A stretch of 64,000 nt of DNA from Microbacterium yannicii PS01 (GCF_000304335.1 NZ_CAJF01000016.1:21134-85133), one strand, 5' to 3'. Shown: positions 8,304 to 17,091, numbered from the stretch's first letter. Made by a program: numbers and translations. The notes: generated by a model not told the origin, from the letters alone.

Positions 8304-9599
8304 ATGGACGGCCTCGACATCGACGGGCTGCCCGTCGGCATCGTAAGACTGGACTCGAACGACCGCATCGTCGCGGCGAACGCCTGGTTCCACCGATGGG
8401 CCGACAGCGGCCCGGTGGAGGGACGCCGCGTCGAGGAGTTCCTGGTTCCCGCTGCCGACTTCCTCAGCGGGGCGGGTCGGCTGTCGGTCATGATGGCGTC
8501 TCCGATCGCGGAGGAGCGCGCCGTCTTCGTGGTGCGGTCGGAGCAGGACGGCGGAACGCTCCTCATCGTCGTGGACGCGTCCGACCGCTATGCCGCGGGC
8601 CATCACCTTCGCGAGTCCCATGTGCTCGCCGACCGCACGCAGAGTCGTCTTCAGCTCATCATCGATGCCTCGATCGCCTTCGCCGCCGCCCCCAGCGAAG
8701 AGCGGCTCGGCGAGATCCTGGCCGACACCGCGGCTCGCGCGTACCGGGCGGAAGAGGCAGTGGTCTTCCTCCGCGACGGTGCTCGCGTCCGCCATATCGC
8801 CGGTTCCAACCCCTTCGAGGGACTGCTGCCCGACGCCATGCTCGACGCCGCCACGGACGAGCTGCAGCGGGTGATCAAGGTCAGCGGCATCGCCGAGGCG
8901 ACGGCGCTCTCGCCCGACCTCGCCCGGGCCATGGAGACCAGTGGCGTCCAGGCGGTGATCGTCGCCCCCGTGCACCTCGAGGGCGCCTCGTTCGGGTTCT
9001 ACGCCTGCTTCTTCCGGCACCCCCGACAGTTCGACGAGGAGGCCGCGCCGCTCGCCGAGGCGCTCGCCAACCAGGCGGCGCAGAAGCTGGCGACGGATCG
9101 ACTGCAGCGCCGGCTCGAGCACGCCGCGATGCACGACGAGACCACGAACCTTCCCAACCGCCGACGGCTCGAGGCCCTCACCTCCGATCTGCAGCGCGTG
9201 CGCCAGGTGTCGGTGATCTTCATCGATCTGGACGGATTCAAAGAGGTCAACGACCGGCTCGGACATGAGCTCGGCGACCAGTTGCTCCGCGAAGTGGCGC
9301 GCCGGCTGGAGTCCAACGTCCGCGAGTCCGATGTCGTCGCCCGCTACGGCGGCGACGAGTTCGTCGTTGTCTCGGAGGCCGACACGAAGACCGCCGCCGA
9401 GGTCGCCGAGCGCCTGCGAGTCGCCATCCAGCAGCCCTACCCGTTCCTGCCCATGACGCTGCGGATCGCCTCGAGCATCGGGATCTCGACCGCGGCGGTC
9501 GATGGATCGCTCAGCGTCGACCGGCTCATCCGCGGCGCCGACCAGGCCATGTACGTGGCCAAGGGTCGGGGCGGCAACCAGATCGCGCTGGCCGGCTGA
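8304..9599 (+). CDS. Diguanylate cyclase with PAS and GAF sensor domains
   Basis: 431-residue cytosolic enzyme making c-di-GMP from two GTP. The order is a PAS-like fold (about 5-110), a GAF domain (about 125-270) ending in a signalling helix, and a GGDEF domain (about 270-430). The catalytic motif GGDEF is intact at 349-353. The RxxD inhibitory site is present as RESD at 340-343, exactly five residues upstream, so product feedback inhibition is expected. No EAL or HD-GYP domain is present. It has the same architecture as the cyclase at 52457-53833, and their GAF-GGDEF junctions align well. An AAGGAG site precedes the ATG. The signal sensed is unknown. Confidence 0.92.
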   Translation: MDGLDIDGLPVGIVRLDSNDRIVAANAWFHRWADSGPVEGRRVEEFLVPAADFLSGAGRLSVMMASPIAEERAVFVVRSEQDGGTLLIVVDASDRYAAGHHLRESHVLADRTQSRLQLIIDASIAFAAAPSEERLGEILADTAARAYRAEEAVVFLRDGARVRHIAGSNPFEGLLPDAMLDAATDELQRVIKVSGIAEATALSPDLARAMETSGVQAVIVAPVHLEGASFGFYACFFRHPRQFDEEAAPLAEALANQAAQKLATDRLQRRLEHAAMHDETTNLPNRRRLEALTSDLQRVRQVSVIFIDLDGFKEVNDRLGHELGDQLLREVARRLESNVRESDVVARYGGDEFVVVSEADTKTAAEVAERLRVAIQQPYPFLPMTLRIASSIGISTAAVDGSLSVDRLIRGADQAMYVAKGRGGNQIALAG

Positions 9600-9650
9600 C
9601 AGCTGCGCCCGCGGGCGCGGGCGAAGAAGCGAACTGCGTGCAGCGGGTCG

Positions 9651-11759
9651 TCAGGAGGTTCCCGTCGGCTCGTCGGGTCGCAGGCGCGACCATTCGGTGA
9701 CGACGCGGGCGGGACGAATGCCGGCCCAGTCCTCGAGCTGGTCGGCGAAGTGCGGCGACTCCGGGTCTCCTGCCGCACCGAACGGCACGCTCCACAGGCT
9801 CGCATCGCGTTCGGCGAGGTCCCACGCCCAGCGGGCGACCGACCCGCGCCACCCGCGGTGGGTGACGCCGGGAGTCCCGCCCGTGCAGCGCACCGTGTCA
9901 CCGTCGCCCGACAGCTCGATGCCCAGCTCGGCGCCCGGGTCGGCGACGCCGGGCACACCCGCGAGCGCATGCAGGGGGAGCAGCCGATGGGTCTCGCCCC
10001 ACGCCGGCGCGTCGGCGGCCTCCTCGAGGGCAGCCACCACGATCGCCGGCACGTCGCCGCGCAACGCGGGGTGCGCCACGAGGCGGCCCAGCGCCGCGGC
10101 GACCTGACCCGTCGGCGCGACCCACGGATCGAACACCGCGCCGAACCCGTGCGGGCGATGCAGTGCGGAAAGTGCCGGGTGGGCGGCGACCTGCCGCACG
10201 AGCGCGTCACGCCAGGCCGCGAACCTGCCCGCGGCGGTGGACGCGGCATCCATTCGTCCGTCCCATGCGGCGAGCTCGTCACGCACTGCGGCCGCGCGCG
10301 GCGGAAGGTCGCCGGTCGGCAGCAGGCCTCGCAGCGCCGTCGCCGAGCCGCCGACGATGTCGCCCCAGACCGGTGCGAGCTCGTCGACGCTTCCGGGGTG
10401 CACGTCGGCGAGCACGGTGCGGACGCGGTCGGCGCGGTGGGGCGACGGATAGGCCCAGCCGAGGTCGATCTCGGGGCGCGTGGGACGCTCGTTCGCGTCG
10501 ACCGCGGTGTCGAGGATCTCGATCGCGGGCGCGGGCGCCCGGTCGGAAACGGGATGCCGCGTCGCGCCGTCCAGCGGCAGCCGCCGGTCGCCCGGCGCTC
10601 GGTCGGGTGTCACGCCGACGGTCGCCGACAGCACCGTGCCAGCGCGATCGGCGGCCAGCACGCGGTTGACCGGGTCGACCCACGACCCGAACGCGTCGAC
10701 GACGTCGCCCGCCGTGCGCACCCGCAGCACCGCCAGCAGGGCGGCGGCGCCGAGGTCGCTGTTCGCCCGCGCGGGCATGCGCACGCTCCATCCGACCAGC
10801 TCGCCGGCTTCTTCCCCCGCGCGGAGGTCGGTCACGATCGTGCCGCGCTCCGTCTCGATCGCCTCGACGGCGACATCCGCGCCTCCGCGAACCTGGACGG
10901 TAGACCGCTCGACGTCCGCGCGTCGCCAGCCCGCGGGGCCGAGGGCCTCGTACCCGTCGCCGGTCCCCCGAAGGCGCTCGCGGAAGACGTCGACGCTGTG
11001 CGCGATCGCATTCGTCACGCCCCAGGCCGCCGCGCCGGCGTGCCCGAAGTGCGGCACGCCCGGCACGCCCGGGAAGGCGAGGCCGAGCACGTCGAACTCG
11101 TCGCACGCCAGTCGCACCTGTTGATAGACGCCGGGAAGTTCGAACGTCCGGTGCGGGTCGCCGGCGAGCAGCGGCATCCCGCTCTCCGTCCGCGACCCGT
11201 GCAGCGCCCAGGCGTTGCTTCCTGCCGCCGGCAGCGTCTCGGCCCCGCCCTCGGCGTAGCCGGTCAGCACGTCGACCCACTCGTCGCCGAGCGTCAGCGC
11301 CACATGCTCGCGCCACAGCACCAACGGGAATGTCGAGAACAGCGCGTGTGCCACGTGCAGCACGCCGAGGGGGTCGTGGTCATCCCAGGGCGTGAGTGGA
11401 ACAGTGTCGCCGAATGCGTCGTCCAGGGCGCGGAACTCCGCCGCCTGCGCGCCGCCTCTCACCATGCCCCGCCGCACCCCGGCGCTGTAGCGGGCGACGA
11501 AGGAGCGGGTCTCGGCGTCGGCCGCGGCGAACGCCCGGCGCGCGGTGTCGTCGAGGCGCGCACGTCGTGCGAACACGTCCCATGCGACCCCCGCCTCGCC
11601 GACGAGCTCCGACAGCCGCCCCGGGGCCCGAAGCCGGCCGACCTCGATCTGCCAGGCGCGGTCGCGCGCCGTCACCTCACCCTGGGCCTCGGCGAGATCC
11701 CCGACGTCCATCGCGCGGATGTGGGGGATGCCGAGATCATCACGGAAGACCTCTGCCAT
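9651..11759 (-). CDS. Penicillin acylase family protein (Ntn hydrolase)
   Basis: 702 residues, family-typical length. Members are self-cleaving N-terminal-nucleophile hydrolases that cleave amide bonds in beta-lactams, acyl-homoserine lactones or other N-acyl compounds. The presumed nucleophile is Ser181 in AAGSNAWALHGSRT; cleavage before it would give an alpha chain of about 180 and a beta chain of about 520 residues. The downstream PLLAGDPHR and GVTNA stretches also match the family. I see no signal peptide at the ATG (MAEVFRDDLGIPHIRA), unlike secreted penicillin G acylases, so it is probably cytosolic. The gene stands alone between the cyclase and tRNA-Ser. The substrate, including any quorum-quenching role, is inference. 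Confidence 0.85.
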   Translation of the reverse strand: MAEVFRDDLGIPHIRAMDVGDLAEAQGEVTARDRAWQIEVGRLRAPGRLSELVGEAGVAWDVFARRARLDDTARRAFAAADAETRSFVARYSAGVRRGMVRGGAQAAEFRALDDAFGDTVPLTPWDDHDPLGVLHVAHALFSTFPLVLWREHVALTLGDEWVDVLTGYAEGGAETLPAAGSNAWALHGSRTESGMPLLAGDPHRTFELPGVYQQVRLACDEFDVLGLAFPGVPGVPHFGHAGAAAWGVTNAIAHSVDVFRERLRGTGDGYEALGPAGWRRADVERSTVQVRGGADVAVEAIETERGTIVTDLRAGEEAGELVGWSVRMPARANSDLGAAALLAVLRVRTAGDVVDAFGSWVDPVNRVLAADRAGTVLSATVGVTPDRAPGDRRLPLDGATRHPVSDRAPAPAIEILDTAVDANERPTRPEIDLGWAYPSPHRADRVRTVLADVHPGSVDELAPVWGDIVGGSATALRGLLPTGDLPPRAAAVRDELAAWDGRMDAASTAAGRFAAWRDALVRQVAAHPALSALHRPHGFGAVFDPWVAPTGQVAAALGRLVAHPALRGDVPAIVVAALEEAADAPAWGETHRLLPLHALAGVPGVADPGAELGIELSGDGDTVRCTGGTPGVTHRGWRGSVARWAWDLAERDASLWSVPFGAAGDPESPHFADQLEDWAGIRPARVVTEWSRLRPDEPTGTS

Positions 11760-11826
11760 ACCGTCAGGCTCCCACAGCCGCAGCGGAGGGGTGGGGTGGG
11801 CGTCCGTCGAGGGTTGCCGGTCGGGT

Positions 11827-11832
11827 TATGAT
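11827..11832 (+). promoter_or_regulatory. Putative -10 element of tRNA-Ser(GCU)
   Basis: TATGAT lies 39 bp before the mature tRNA start in an otherwise GC-rich gap. No clear -35 box is visible. Confidence 0.4.
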
Positions 11833-11870
11833 CGATGGGCGCAAGGACACCGCTCTGCGAGTTCTTGCCT

Positions 11871-11959
11871 GGAGACGTCGCATAGTCAGGCCTAGTGCAC
11901 CACCCTGCTAAGGTGGAGTCCCCTCACGGGGACCGAGGGTTCAAATCCCTCCGTCTCCG
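11871..11959 (+). tRNA. tRNA-Ser (anticodon GCU)
   Basis: The acceptor GGAGACG pairs with CGTCTCC, with discriminator G. The anticodon loop CTGCTAA carries GCT, reading AGC/AGU. A long variable arm (GTCCCCTCACGGGGAC) and T-loop GGTTCAAATCC mark a class II tRNA. CCA is not encoded. The 160 bp after it contains an AT-richer patch and no gene. I saw no second copy of the tRNA 3' end in the window that would mark an integrated element. Confidence 0.97.
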
Positions 11960-12118
11960 CACTGCTTTCCTTCTCGAATCCGTTGATTTTCCGCGGGTCG
12001 ATTGGCCTTCGTGCGGCCCTCGGAATCGGCTGTGACCCCACCCTGCCCACGGTTGAGAATGGCCGTCGGCTCACGGTTCGTCGTTGCGCGGCTGCCCAGC
12101 CGGTCTCGTGGCTGGCTC

Positions 12119-13153
12119 TCAGTCCTCTTCGGGGGCTGCGTCGGCGACTTCCGCCGCCAGCCTGGTGAGAGCATCCTCGGTGGGGAGCGCCGCCTGCTCC
12201 GCCGCTGACAACTCGTAGCGTGACACGGCCATGGGCTGTGCGCTGCCGGCGAGCGAGTAGCGGACGACGGTCTCGTTCTTCTCCGCCACGAGCAGGATGC
12301 CGACGGTCGGTGCGTGCCGGTCGCGGAGCCGAAGCCGTTCATCGACGAGGGCGACGTAGAAGCCGAGCTGGCCGGCGTCTCGCGGGTCATACTTGCGGGT
12401 CTTCAGCTCGAACACGACATACCGAAGCTGCTCGATGTGGAAGAACAGAAGGTCGATGTAGAAGTCGTCACCGTCGACCTCTATGTGGTGCTGCCGGCCG
12501 ATGAACGCGAACCCGCTGCCCAACTCCCGGAGTGTGTCCACGATCCGCTGTGTCAGACGTTCCTCGAACTCCCGCTCGGTCGAATCGGCATCCACGCCGA
12601 GGAATCCCATCGTGTACGGGTCCTTCGTCAGCTGCTGCGCCAGTTCCGAATCCGCCCGTGTCAGCGCGGCCGCGAAGTTGCTCGGCGCCGCTCCGTCCCG
12701 CTCATGAAGACGTGTGGTGAGGTGGTGGACCAGCACGGCCCGGCTCCAGGTGTGCTGGATGTCTTTGCCGGCGTACCACTCCCGCAGCTTCTGGTCGTCG
12801 AGCTTCTCCATCAGCTGCTGAATATGGGTCCATGGAAGTTGTCCGACAGGCTGCTGGACGATTCCATTCCGCTCGGGCCAGGCGGCCGCGAACGCCCGCA
12901 TCAGGAAGAGGTTCGTTCGTGAGAAGCCCCGCATCGTGGGGAACTCTGCTTGCAGATCCTTCGCGAGCCGAGTGACGACACCGGCGCCCCAGCCGTCGGC
13001 GTCTTGTTTCTTCAGGATGGTGTCGCCGATGTGCCAGTACAGCGCGACGAGCTCCGCGTTCGCGCGGCGCTGCAACCTGAATCTCGCGTCGTGCACACGA
13101 CGTTTCAGCGCCTCGAGCGTCTCTCGATAGTCCGCAGGCTCCACCTCGCTCAT
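12119..13153 (-). CDS. YhcG/DUF1016 family protein with PDDEXK nuclease-like domain
   Basis: 344 residues. The N-terminal DUF1016 helical domain (YWHIGDTILKKQ; GFSRTNLFLMRAFAAAWPE) is followed from about residue 190 by a PDDEXK nuclease-like fold. Candidate active-site elements are DFYIDLLFFH and the ExK-like FELKTRKYDP. Relatives are often near restriction-modification or other mobile defence loci, but their biochemical role is poorly defined. The ATG at 13153 (MSEVEPADYRETL) was chosen over an in-frame upstream ATG because the conserved region starts directly after it. No methylase or specificity gene lies adjacent. Its position beside a tRNA-Ser gene fits possible transfer, but no attachment repeats are seen. 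Confidence 0.88.
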   Translation of the reverse strand: MSEVEPADYRETLEALKRRVHDARFRLQRRANAELVALYWHIGDTILKKQDADGWGAGVVTRLAKDLQAEFPTMRGFSRTNLFLMRAFAAAWPERNGIVQQPVGQLPWTHIQQLMEKLDDQKLREWYAGKDIQHTWSRAVLVHHLTTRLHERDGAAPSNFAAALTRADSELAQQLTKDPYTMGFLGVDADSTEREFEERLTQRIVDTLRELGSGFAFIGRQHHIEVDGDDFYIDLLFFHIEQLRYVVFELKTRKYDPRDAGQLGFYVALVDERLRLRDRHAPTVGILLVAEKNETVVRYSLAGSAQPMAVSRYELSAAEQAALPTEDALTRLAAEVADAAPEED

Positions 13154-13187
13154 ACCGCCAGCATCTCCCACTCGAGGGCCACCAGCC

Positions 13188-13214
13188 AAGAGTCCGGCAG
13201 CCTGCCGGACTCTT
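13188..13214. promoter_or_regulatory. 13-bp perfect inverted repeat ahead of the YhcG-type gene
   Basis: AAGAGTCCGGCAG (13188-13200) and CTGCCGGACTCTT (13202-13214) are perfect inverted arms around one C. It sits 34 bp upstream of the ATG at 13153, that is, in the promoter or leader of the minus-strand gene. The near-zero loop suggests a dimeric operator rather than a terminator. The remaining 13215-13511 holds no convincing gene. Confidence 0.5.
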
Positions 13215-13511
13215 GAACCGACCCCTCCACGGTGCTCGCATCAGCGCGGGCTGTCGGTCACGGAAAGCCCCCGGTCGAGCCGACAGCGGTTCGAGCGGGG
13301 GCTCACGGATGCGGAGCTCCGGGGGGCGACGGATCGCCGCGCCATCGACAATGCAACGGGTAGACGAGTCTCGCACCGGCAGGAGCCCATGACAAGCCTT
13401 GCCTCCGGCATGTCGCGTGGAGCGCGTACAGCGCGCTACCCACTCATTCCTTCGCCTCGCACCCCGTGCGGGATCTCGGTCGCAGCGGCAGAAATATGGC
13501 ACAGTGACGGG

Positions 13512-14465
13512 GTGACCGACCCCGATCCGGCCGAGCTCGCCGACGCCGTCCGTGCTGCCGCAGAGGCCCGGGCGCATCACAGGAGGCTCTGTGTCCAGCT
13601 TGAGTCGACCGAGGTGCTCGTAGAAACGCGGCGCAGCGAGCTGGCCGAGCTGCGACGGAGGCTGCAGGTCGAGCAGACCGACGTCCGCCGGCTCGAGGCG
13701 CTCTCGCCGACGAAGATCTGGGCGACGCTGCGCGGAGACGCGGCCGATCGCCTGGCCATCGAGCGCGCCGAGGCAGGCGCCGCCGGCCTCGCCGTGGCCG
13801 GCGCGCAGGCGCGACTCGATAGAGCCATCGCCGACGCCGCCCGAGTCCGCGGCGAACGCGATGCCTTGCGCGGCGCGGATCACGCGTACGGCGAAGCGCT
13901 GGCCGCCTACGAGGTCGCCCTGCGCGCGGCTGGCGGCCGCGACGCGGCGGAACTGACTGCGATCGCCGACCAGTTGGGCGTGGCCGCGGCACGTCAGGGC
14001 GAGATCGCGGAGGCTGTCGATGCGCTGGGCGCCACGAAAGCTGCACTGGACGCAGCACTCGTGAAACTGGACAGCGCGGGCGGCTGGTCGGCGTACGATA
14101 CCTTCTTCGGCGGCGGCTTCGTGGCGGACATCGTCAAGCACTCGCACATCGGCGAGGCCACGGCCGCCTTCACCGAGGTCAACCGGGCGCTGGAGCGACT
14201 TTCCACCGAGCTTGCCGACCTCGGCGCTGCGAGTGTCGATGGCGTCGATATCTCTGAGACTCTGGCGGTCTTCGATGTGCTGTTCGACAACATCCTCAGC
14301 GACTGGATGGTGATGGATCGCATCTCCGAGGCCCGGGCGGGCGCCGAGAAACTTGATGACCGCCTCACTCAGCTCGCAGAACACCTCGCCGCGATCGCCG
14401 TAGAGGCCTCAGCGCGGATCGGCACGCTGCTGGAGCGTCGCGAGGCGATCCTCACGGCCGCCTGA
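13512..14465 (+). CDS. Coiled-coil-rich hypothetical protein
   Basis: 317 residues, no recognised family. Residues about 10-200 are Ala/Arg/Glu-rich heptad-like helices (ELAELRRRLQVEQTDVRRLEAL), interrupted by SPTKIWATLRGDAADRLAIERAEA. A central segment GGWSAYDTFFGGGFVADIVKHSHI is followed by further amphipathic helices. No signal peptide or membrane helix is seen, so it is likely cytosolic. I chose the GTG at 13512 because the 41 residues upstream in this frame are not helical and look like leader. It converges on the 14473 gene with a 7-bp gap and is probably not part of the injection-system locus. Confidence 0.7.
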   Translation: MTDPDPAELADAVRAAAEARAHHRRLCVQLESTEVLVETRRSELAELRRRLQVEQTDVRRLEALSPTKIWATLRGDAADRLAIERAEAGAAGLAVAGAQARLDRAIADAARVRGERDALRGADHAYGEALAAYEVALRAAGGRDAAELTAIADQLGVAAARQGEIAEAVDALGATKAALDAALVKLDSAGGWSAYDTFFGGGFVADIVKHSHIGEATAAFTEVNRALERLSTELADLGAASVDGVDISETLAVFDVLFDNILSDWMVMDRISEARAGAEKLDDRLTQLAEHLAAIAVEASARIGTLLERREAILTAA

Positions 14466-14472
14466 ACGATCG

Positions 14473-16500
14473 TCACTCGCACTGCCCGTCCAGTGAGCAA
14501 CCGGCGCTGTCGATCCAATGAGCGAAGCGGCTGAGATCTTCGGGATCCCGCGGCCGGCCGTCGCTCTTGTCGGCGGCTGTCGTCGGGTCGTAGCGGAGAC
14601 CGGCGCCGCTCGCCGTGACCGAGCCGCCACCGAAGCGGTTCTCGACGGTGAACTGCATCGTGATGTCCGCATCTTTGCCGATTTCGACCCAGGGCAGCGT
14701 GCACCGGTTGTCGGGCAACAACGTGCAGCCCTCGGGTTCTCCGGCGAGGATGAGCCCGTCCGGCCACTCGAGCTGCAGCGTCTTCTCCCACAAGCCCCCG
14801 CTGTACGCATCCACCCCGCTCGGGAGCTCTGCGCCGCTGACCCGGATGTACGCGGTAGCCGTCTCCCCGCCATCCGGTTGCGGGTCGAAGCCCAGCAGCA
14901 TGACCACATCGAAGAGGTAGTCGCTCACCAGTAGTCCTTCGGTTCCTCGGACCTGCTCGTCGACTCCTTCGGCGACATCGTTGAGGGACGTTCCCGTCAG
15001 CTCCAAGAGTCCGATACCGCCGCCCTCGTCGACGTCGAGACGCATCGGGATCCTCTTCTCAGCGGCGTCGCTGCTGACCGTGGCGAAGCAGTTCGTCGGC
15101 CCGCGATCGCCGCATTGGTCGTGAGATTCCTCGATTCCCGCGACGAAGCCCGGCAGCTTGACGTCGAACTCCAAGGGGTTGGCGGCTCCGCCATCCAAGG
15201 CGTGGTGGATGATGACGACGACGTCGTCCTCGCTCTCCGACGGCCCCAGGTCCTCGATCTCCATCCAGAACGCGTAGGGCGGGAGGTCGACCTCGACGGT
15301 GGCTTCGCCGAATACGGAATCCTGTCCGATCTCGAGCTCCTCGATACTTCCGCCGGCGCTTGTGAGGAGGCGAGTCGCGGTGGCGGTCACAGTCTCCTCC
15401 TCTTCGAACCCCGCGGGCGGTGTCGAGAAGTTCAACGTCGCCCTCGGGTTCGCCCCGGACGCGGTGACGACGCATTCGTCGCCGGGCTGAGGGTCGCCTT
15501 TCAGGACCTTCTCGGTTCCCGGAAGCAGCCAGTGTTCGCAATCGGAGTCGGTGAGCACGAGTCCCGCCGGCCAATCGATCGCCATGGAGAGCAATGAATC
15601 CGTGGGCGCCTCCGTGACGTCCGGTTCCAAAGTGACCGAGAAATCGTCGCCTCCCTTCACCTCCTCGTCGGAGGTGACGGTGAGACCGACGGTGACGACA
15701 GGCTCGGTCGGAGGCGTCGGCGTCGCGCCGGCCGTTGAGGAAGGGGTCGATGCGACGGGGACGCCGCCCAGGGGCAAGAAGGATGCCACGCCCCACACCA
15801 GGAGGGCGACCGCCACCACGGCGCCGACGGCGATCGCGGCCGTGCGCGACCAGCTGGGAAGCAGGGGTTTCTGCGTGAACGTGCCGTCCAGAGAGATCGT
15901 CTGCCCGCCTTGAGGGCTGACCGTCACGACGAACGGATGCTGCTCCGCCGCGCCGCGCCACAGCAGCGACCTGGCGCCGACCCGCAACCCGATCGACTCG
16001 GTGCTGTCGGGGGGAAGGGCCACGTGCGACTGGGCGATGCTCAACTCGAGCTCGACAGCAGACAGCGAGACCTCTGCATAGGTGTCGGCGTTGCCGGCGT
16101 TGGCGATCGTGACCTCGGCCGTGGAGCTGCGAAAGGCCTCGAGAGCGTCCGGCGTCAGCGCCGCCGCCACCTCGCTGAACGACTGGATCGCGGCGATGGC
16201 CTCCACGACCAGGAACTCGTCGGGCTGTCCGGCGGGCACGACGCGGAACCGCACGATGATGTCTCCGACGGGCCATCTGCCCGCGCCCTCGAGCGTGAGA
16301 GTCGCTGTGGCCGACGCGGTCTCGCCCGCGCGTACGAGGAGCGTGTCGGGCGTGATCGTGACGTGCGCTGCCGCGTCGTCGACCGCGGCCACGTGGTACG
16401 CCTCCACGTCGTCGCCGTCGTTCGTGATCGTCAGGGTGAGCACGTACGACTCACCCGGGGTGACCGCGAGGGAGGCGGGTTCGATGTCGACCGTGGCCAT
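14473..16500 (-). CDS. Single-pass membrane protein with Ig-like beta domains, injection-system associated
   Basis: 675 residues. The N-terminus has no signal peptide and carries two Ig-like beta-sandwich repeats (about 3-105 and 110-210; SLAVTPGESYVLTLTITND, TAEVTIANAGNADTYAEVSLS). One transmembrane helix follows at about 220-243, then a Thr/Pro linker and some 400 mostly acidic residues with DUF11-like beta repeats. The charge pattern suggests the Ig repeats face the cytosol and the long C-terminal part is outside. It lies 103 bp behind the PAAR gene on the same strand, probably in one operon. I infer a membrane anchor or receptor for the contractile particle, comparable in concept to the membrane protein CisA of Streptomyces. 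No enzyme motif is seen. Confidence 0.7.
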   Translation of the reverse strand: MATVDIEPASLAVTPGESYVLTLTITNDGDDVEAYHVAAVDDAAAHVTITPDTLLVRAGETASATATLTLEGAGRWPVGDIIVRFRVVPAGQPDEFLVVEAIAAIQSFSEVAAALTPDALEAFRSSTAEVTIANAGNADTYAEVSLSAVELELSIAQSHVALPPDSTESIGLRVGARSLLWRGAAEQHPFVVTVSPQGGQTISLDGTFTQKPLLPSWSRTAAIAVGAVVAVALLVWGVASFLPLGGVPVASTPSSTAGATPTPPTEPVVTVGLTVTSDEEVKGGDDFSVTLEPDVTEAPTDSLLSMAIDWPAGLVLTDSDCEHWLLPGTEKVLKGDPQPGDECVVTASGANPRATLNFSTPPAGFEEEETVTATATRLLTSAGGSIEELEIGQDSVFGEATVEVDLPPYAFWMEIEDLGPSESEDDVVVIIHHALDGGAANPLEFDVKLPGFVAGIEESHDQCGDRGPTNCFATVSSDAAEKRIPMRLDVDEGGGIGLLELTGTSLNDVAEGVDEQVRGTEGLLVSDYLFDVVMLLGFDPQPDGGETATAYIRVSGAELPSGVDAYSGGLWEKTLQLEWPDGLILAGEPEGCTLLPDNRCTLPWVEIGKDADITMQFTVENRFGGGSVTASGAGLRYDPTTAADKSDGRPRDPEDLSRFAHWIDSAGCSLDGQCE

Positions 16501-16603
16501 GATCCGACGCTACGGAGTGACAGGCGCACGGCGGTCGGCCCTCCGACCCGCCGTCCGGGCAGATCTCGTGCCCTTTGAGTCCCGCACGCCACCGTTGCGG
16601 TGG

Positions 16604-16921
16604 TCAGCCCCCGATGATGACGTTCAGCGCACCCGGCCCGGGCGCGATCGGGGCACCATGCATCGTGAGATCGCCGACCCGCGCGGCCGGAAAGCTGCCG
16701 ATCAGCACGGTGAGGCTTCCCTGGGCGATGCCGTTCGGTGCTGGAGAGACGCAGGCGATGCCACCGGGCGCGGCATTCGCGACGGCGGCCGGCATCCCGC
16801 CGATCATGACTGTGGGCACGCCGGCGGCCGGCGTGACGGGCCCGCCGACGTGCGGCTTCACTCCGTCGACGAGGGCGCACAGCGCGACGTCACCGACGCG
16901 AAGTGCGGGGCCTGTGGGCAT
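16604..16921 (-). CDS. PAAR-domain protein, spike tip of the contractile injection system
   Basis: 105 residues made almost wholly of a PAAR-like domain. Gly/Pro-rich repeats (ALRVGDVALC; PTVMIGGMPAAVAN; LTVLIGSFPAARVGDLTMHGAPI; LNVIIGG) would fold into the conical tip that sharpens a VgrG spike. This corresponds to Pvc10/Afp10. The candidate metal ligands include Cys and His residues in the repeats. It is transcribed away from the main structural run and shares a 170-bp divergent promoter region with the LuxR-type gene. It has no C-terminal toxin extension. Confidence 0.9.
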   Translation of the reverse strand: MPTGPALRVGDVALCALVDGVKPHVGGPVTPAAGVPTVMIGGMPAAVANAAPGGIACVSPAPNGIAQGSLTVLIGSFPAARVGDLTMHGAPIAPGPGALNVIIGG

Positions 16922-16994
16922 GACCTCACCGTACGTTCAGCGGACATGTCCGACGAGACCGGCGGTGCGACCGCTCGTGCACAGGATCTGCCCG

Positions 16995-17037
16995 TTGAGC
17001 GCGCGTTGAGTGCGCGAAGAGCGCGCTCAGCCAGACT
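16995..17037. promoter_or_regulatory. Three 11-bp tandem repeats, candidate SARP/BTAD operator
   Basis: Three contiguous 11-mers are seen: TTGAGCGCGCG (16995-17005), TTGAGTGCGCG (17006-17016) and AAGAGCGCGCT (17017-17027). This equals heptamers TTGAGCG, TTGAGTG and AAGAGCG spaced by 4 bp. SARP regulators with BTAD domains are known to bind such heptamer direct repeats (TCGAGCG-like) on one face of the helix, about 8 bp before the -10. Here CAGACT at 17032-17037 is at that distance. TGAGCGCGC (16996-17004) and GCGCGCTCA (17021-17029) also form an inverted repeat. The site would drive the LuxR-type gene at 17092 and possibly the PAAR gene. A BTAD regulator is encoded in the same locus. Confidence 0.5.
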
Positions 17038-17091
17038 TACCGCGTTCCTTCGGCGGAGCAGACCGCTTCGCGTCGTCACCGGGAGGACGTC

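Noticed and set aside
9750..11831. 693-residue open frame opposite the penicillin-acylase gene
   Set aside because: Arg/Gly/His-rich shadow without motifs; the minus strand encodes an Ntn hydrolase.
11871..13153. Integrated genetic element bounded by tRNA-Ser
   Set aside because: I found no second copy of the tRNA 3' end and no integrase, so an element boundary cannot be supported.
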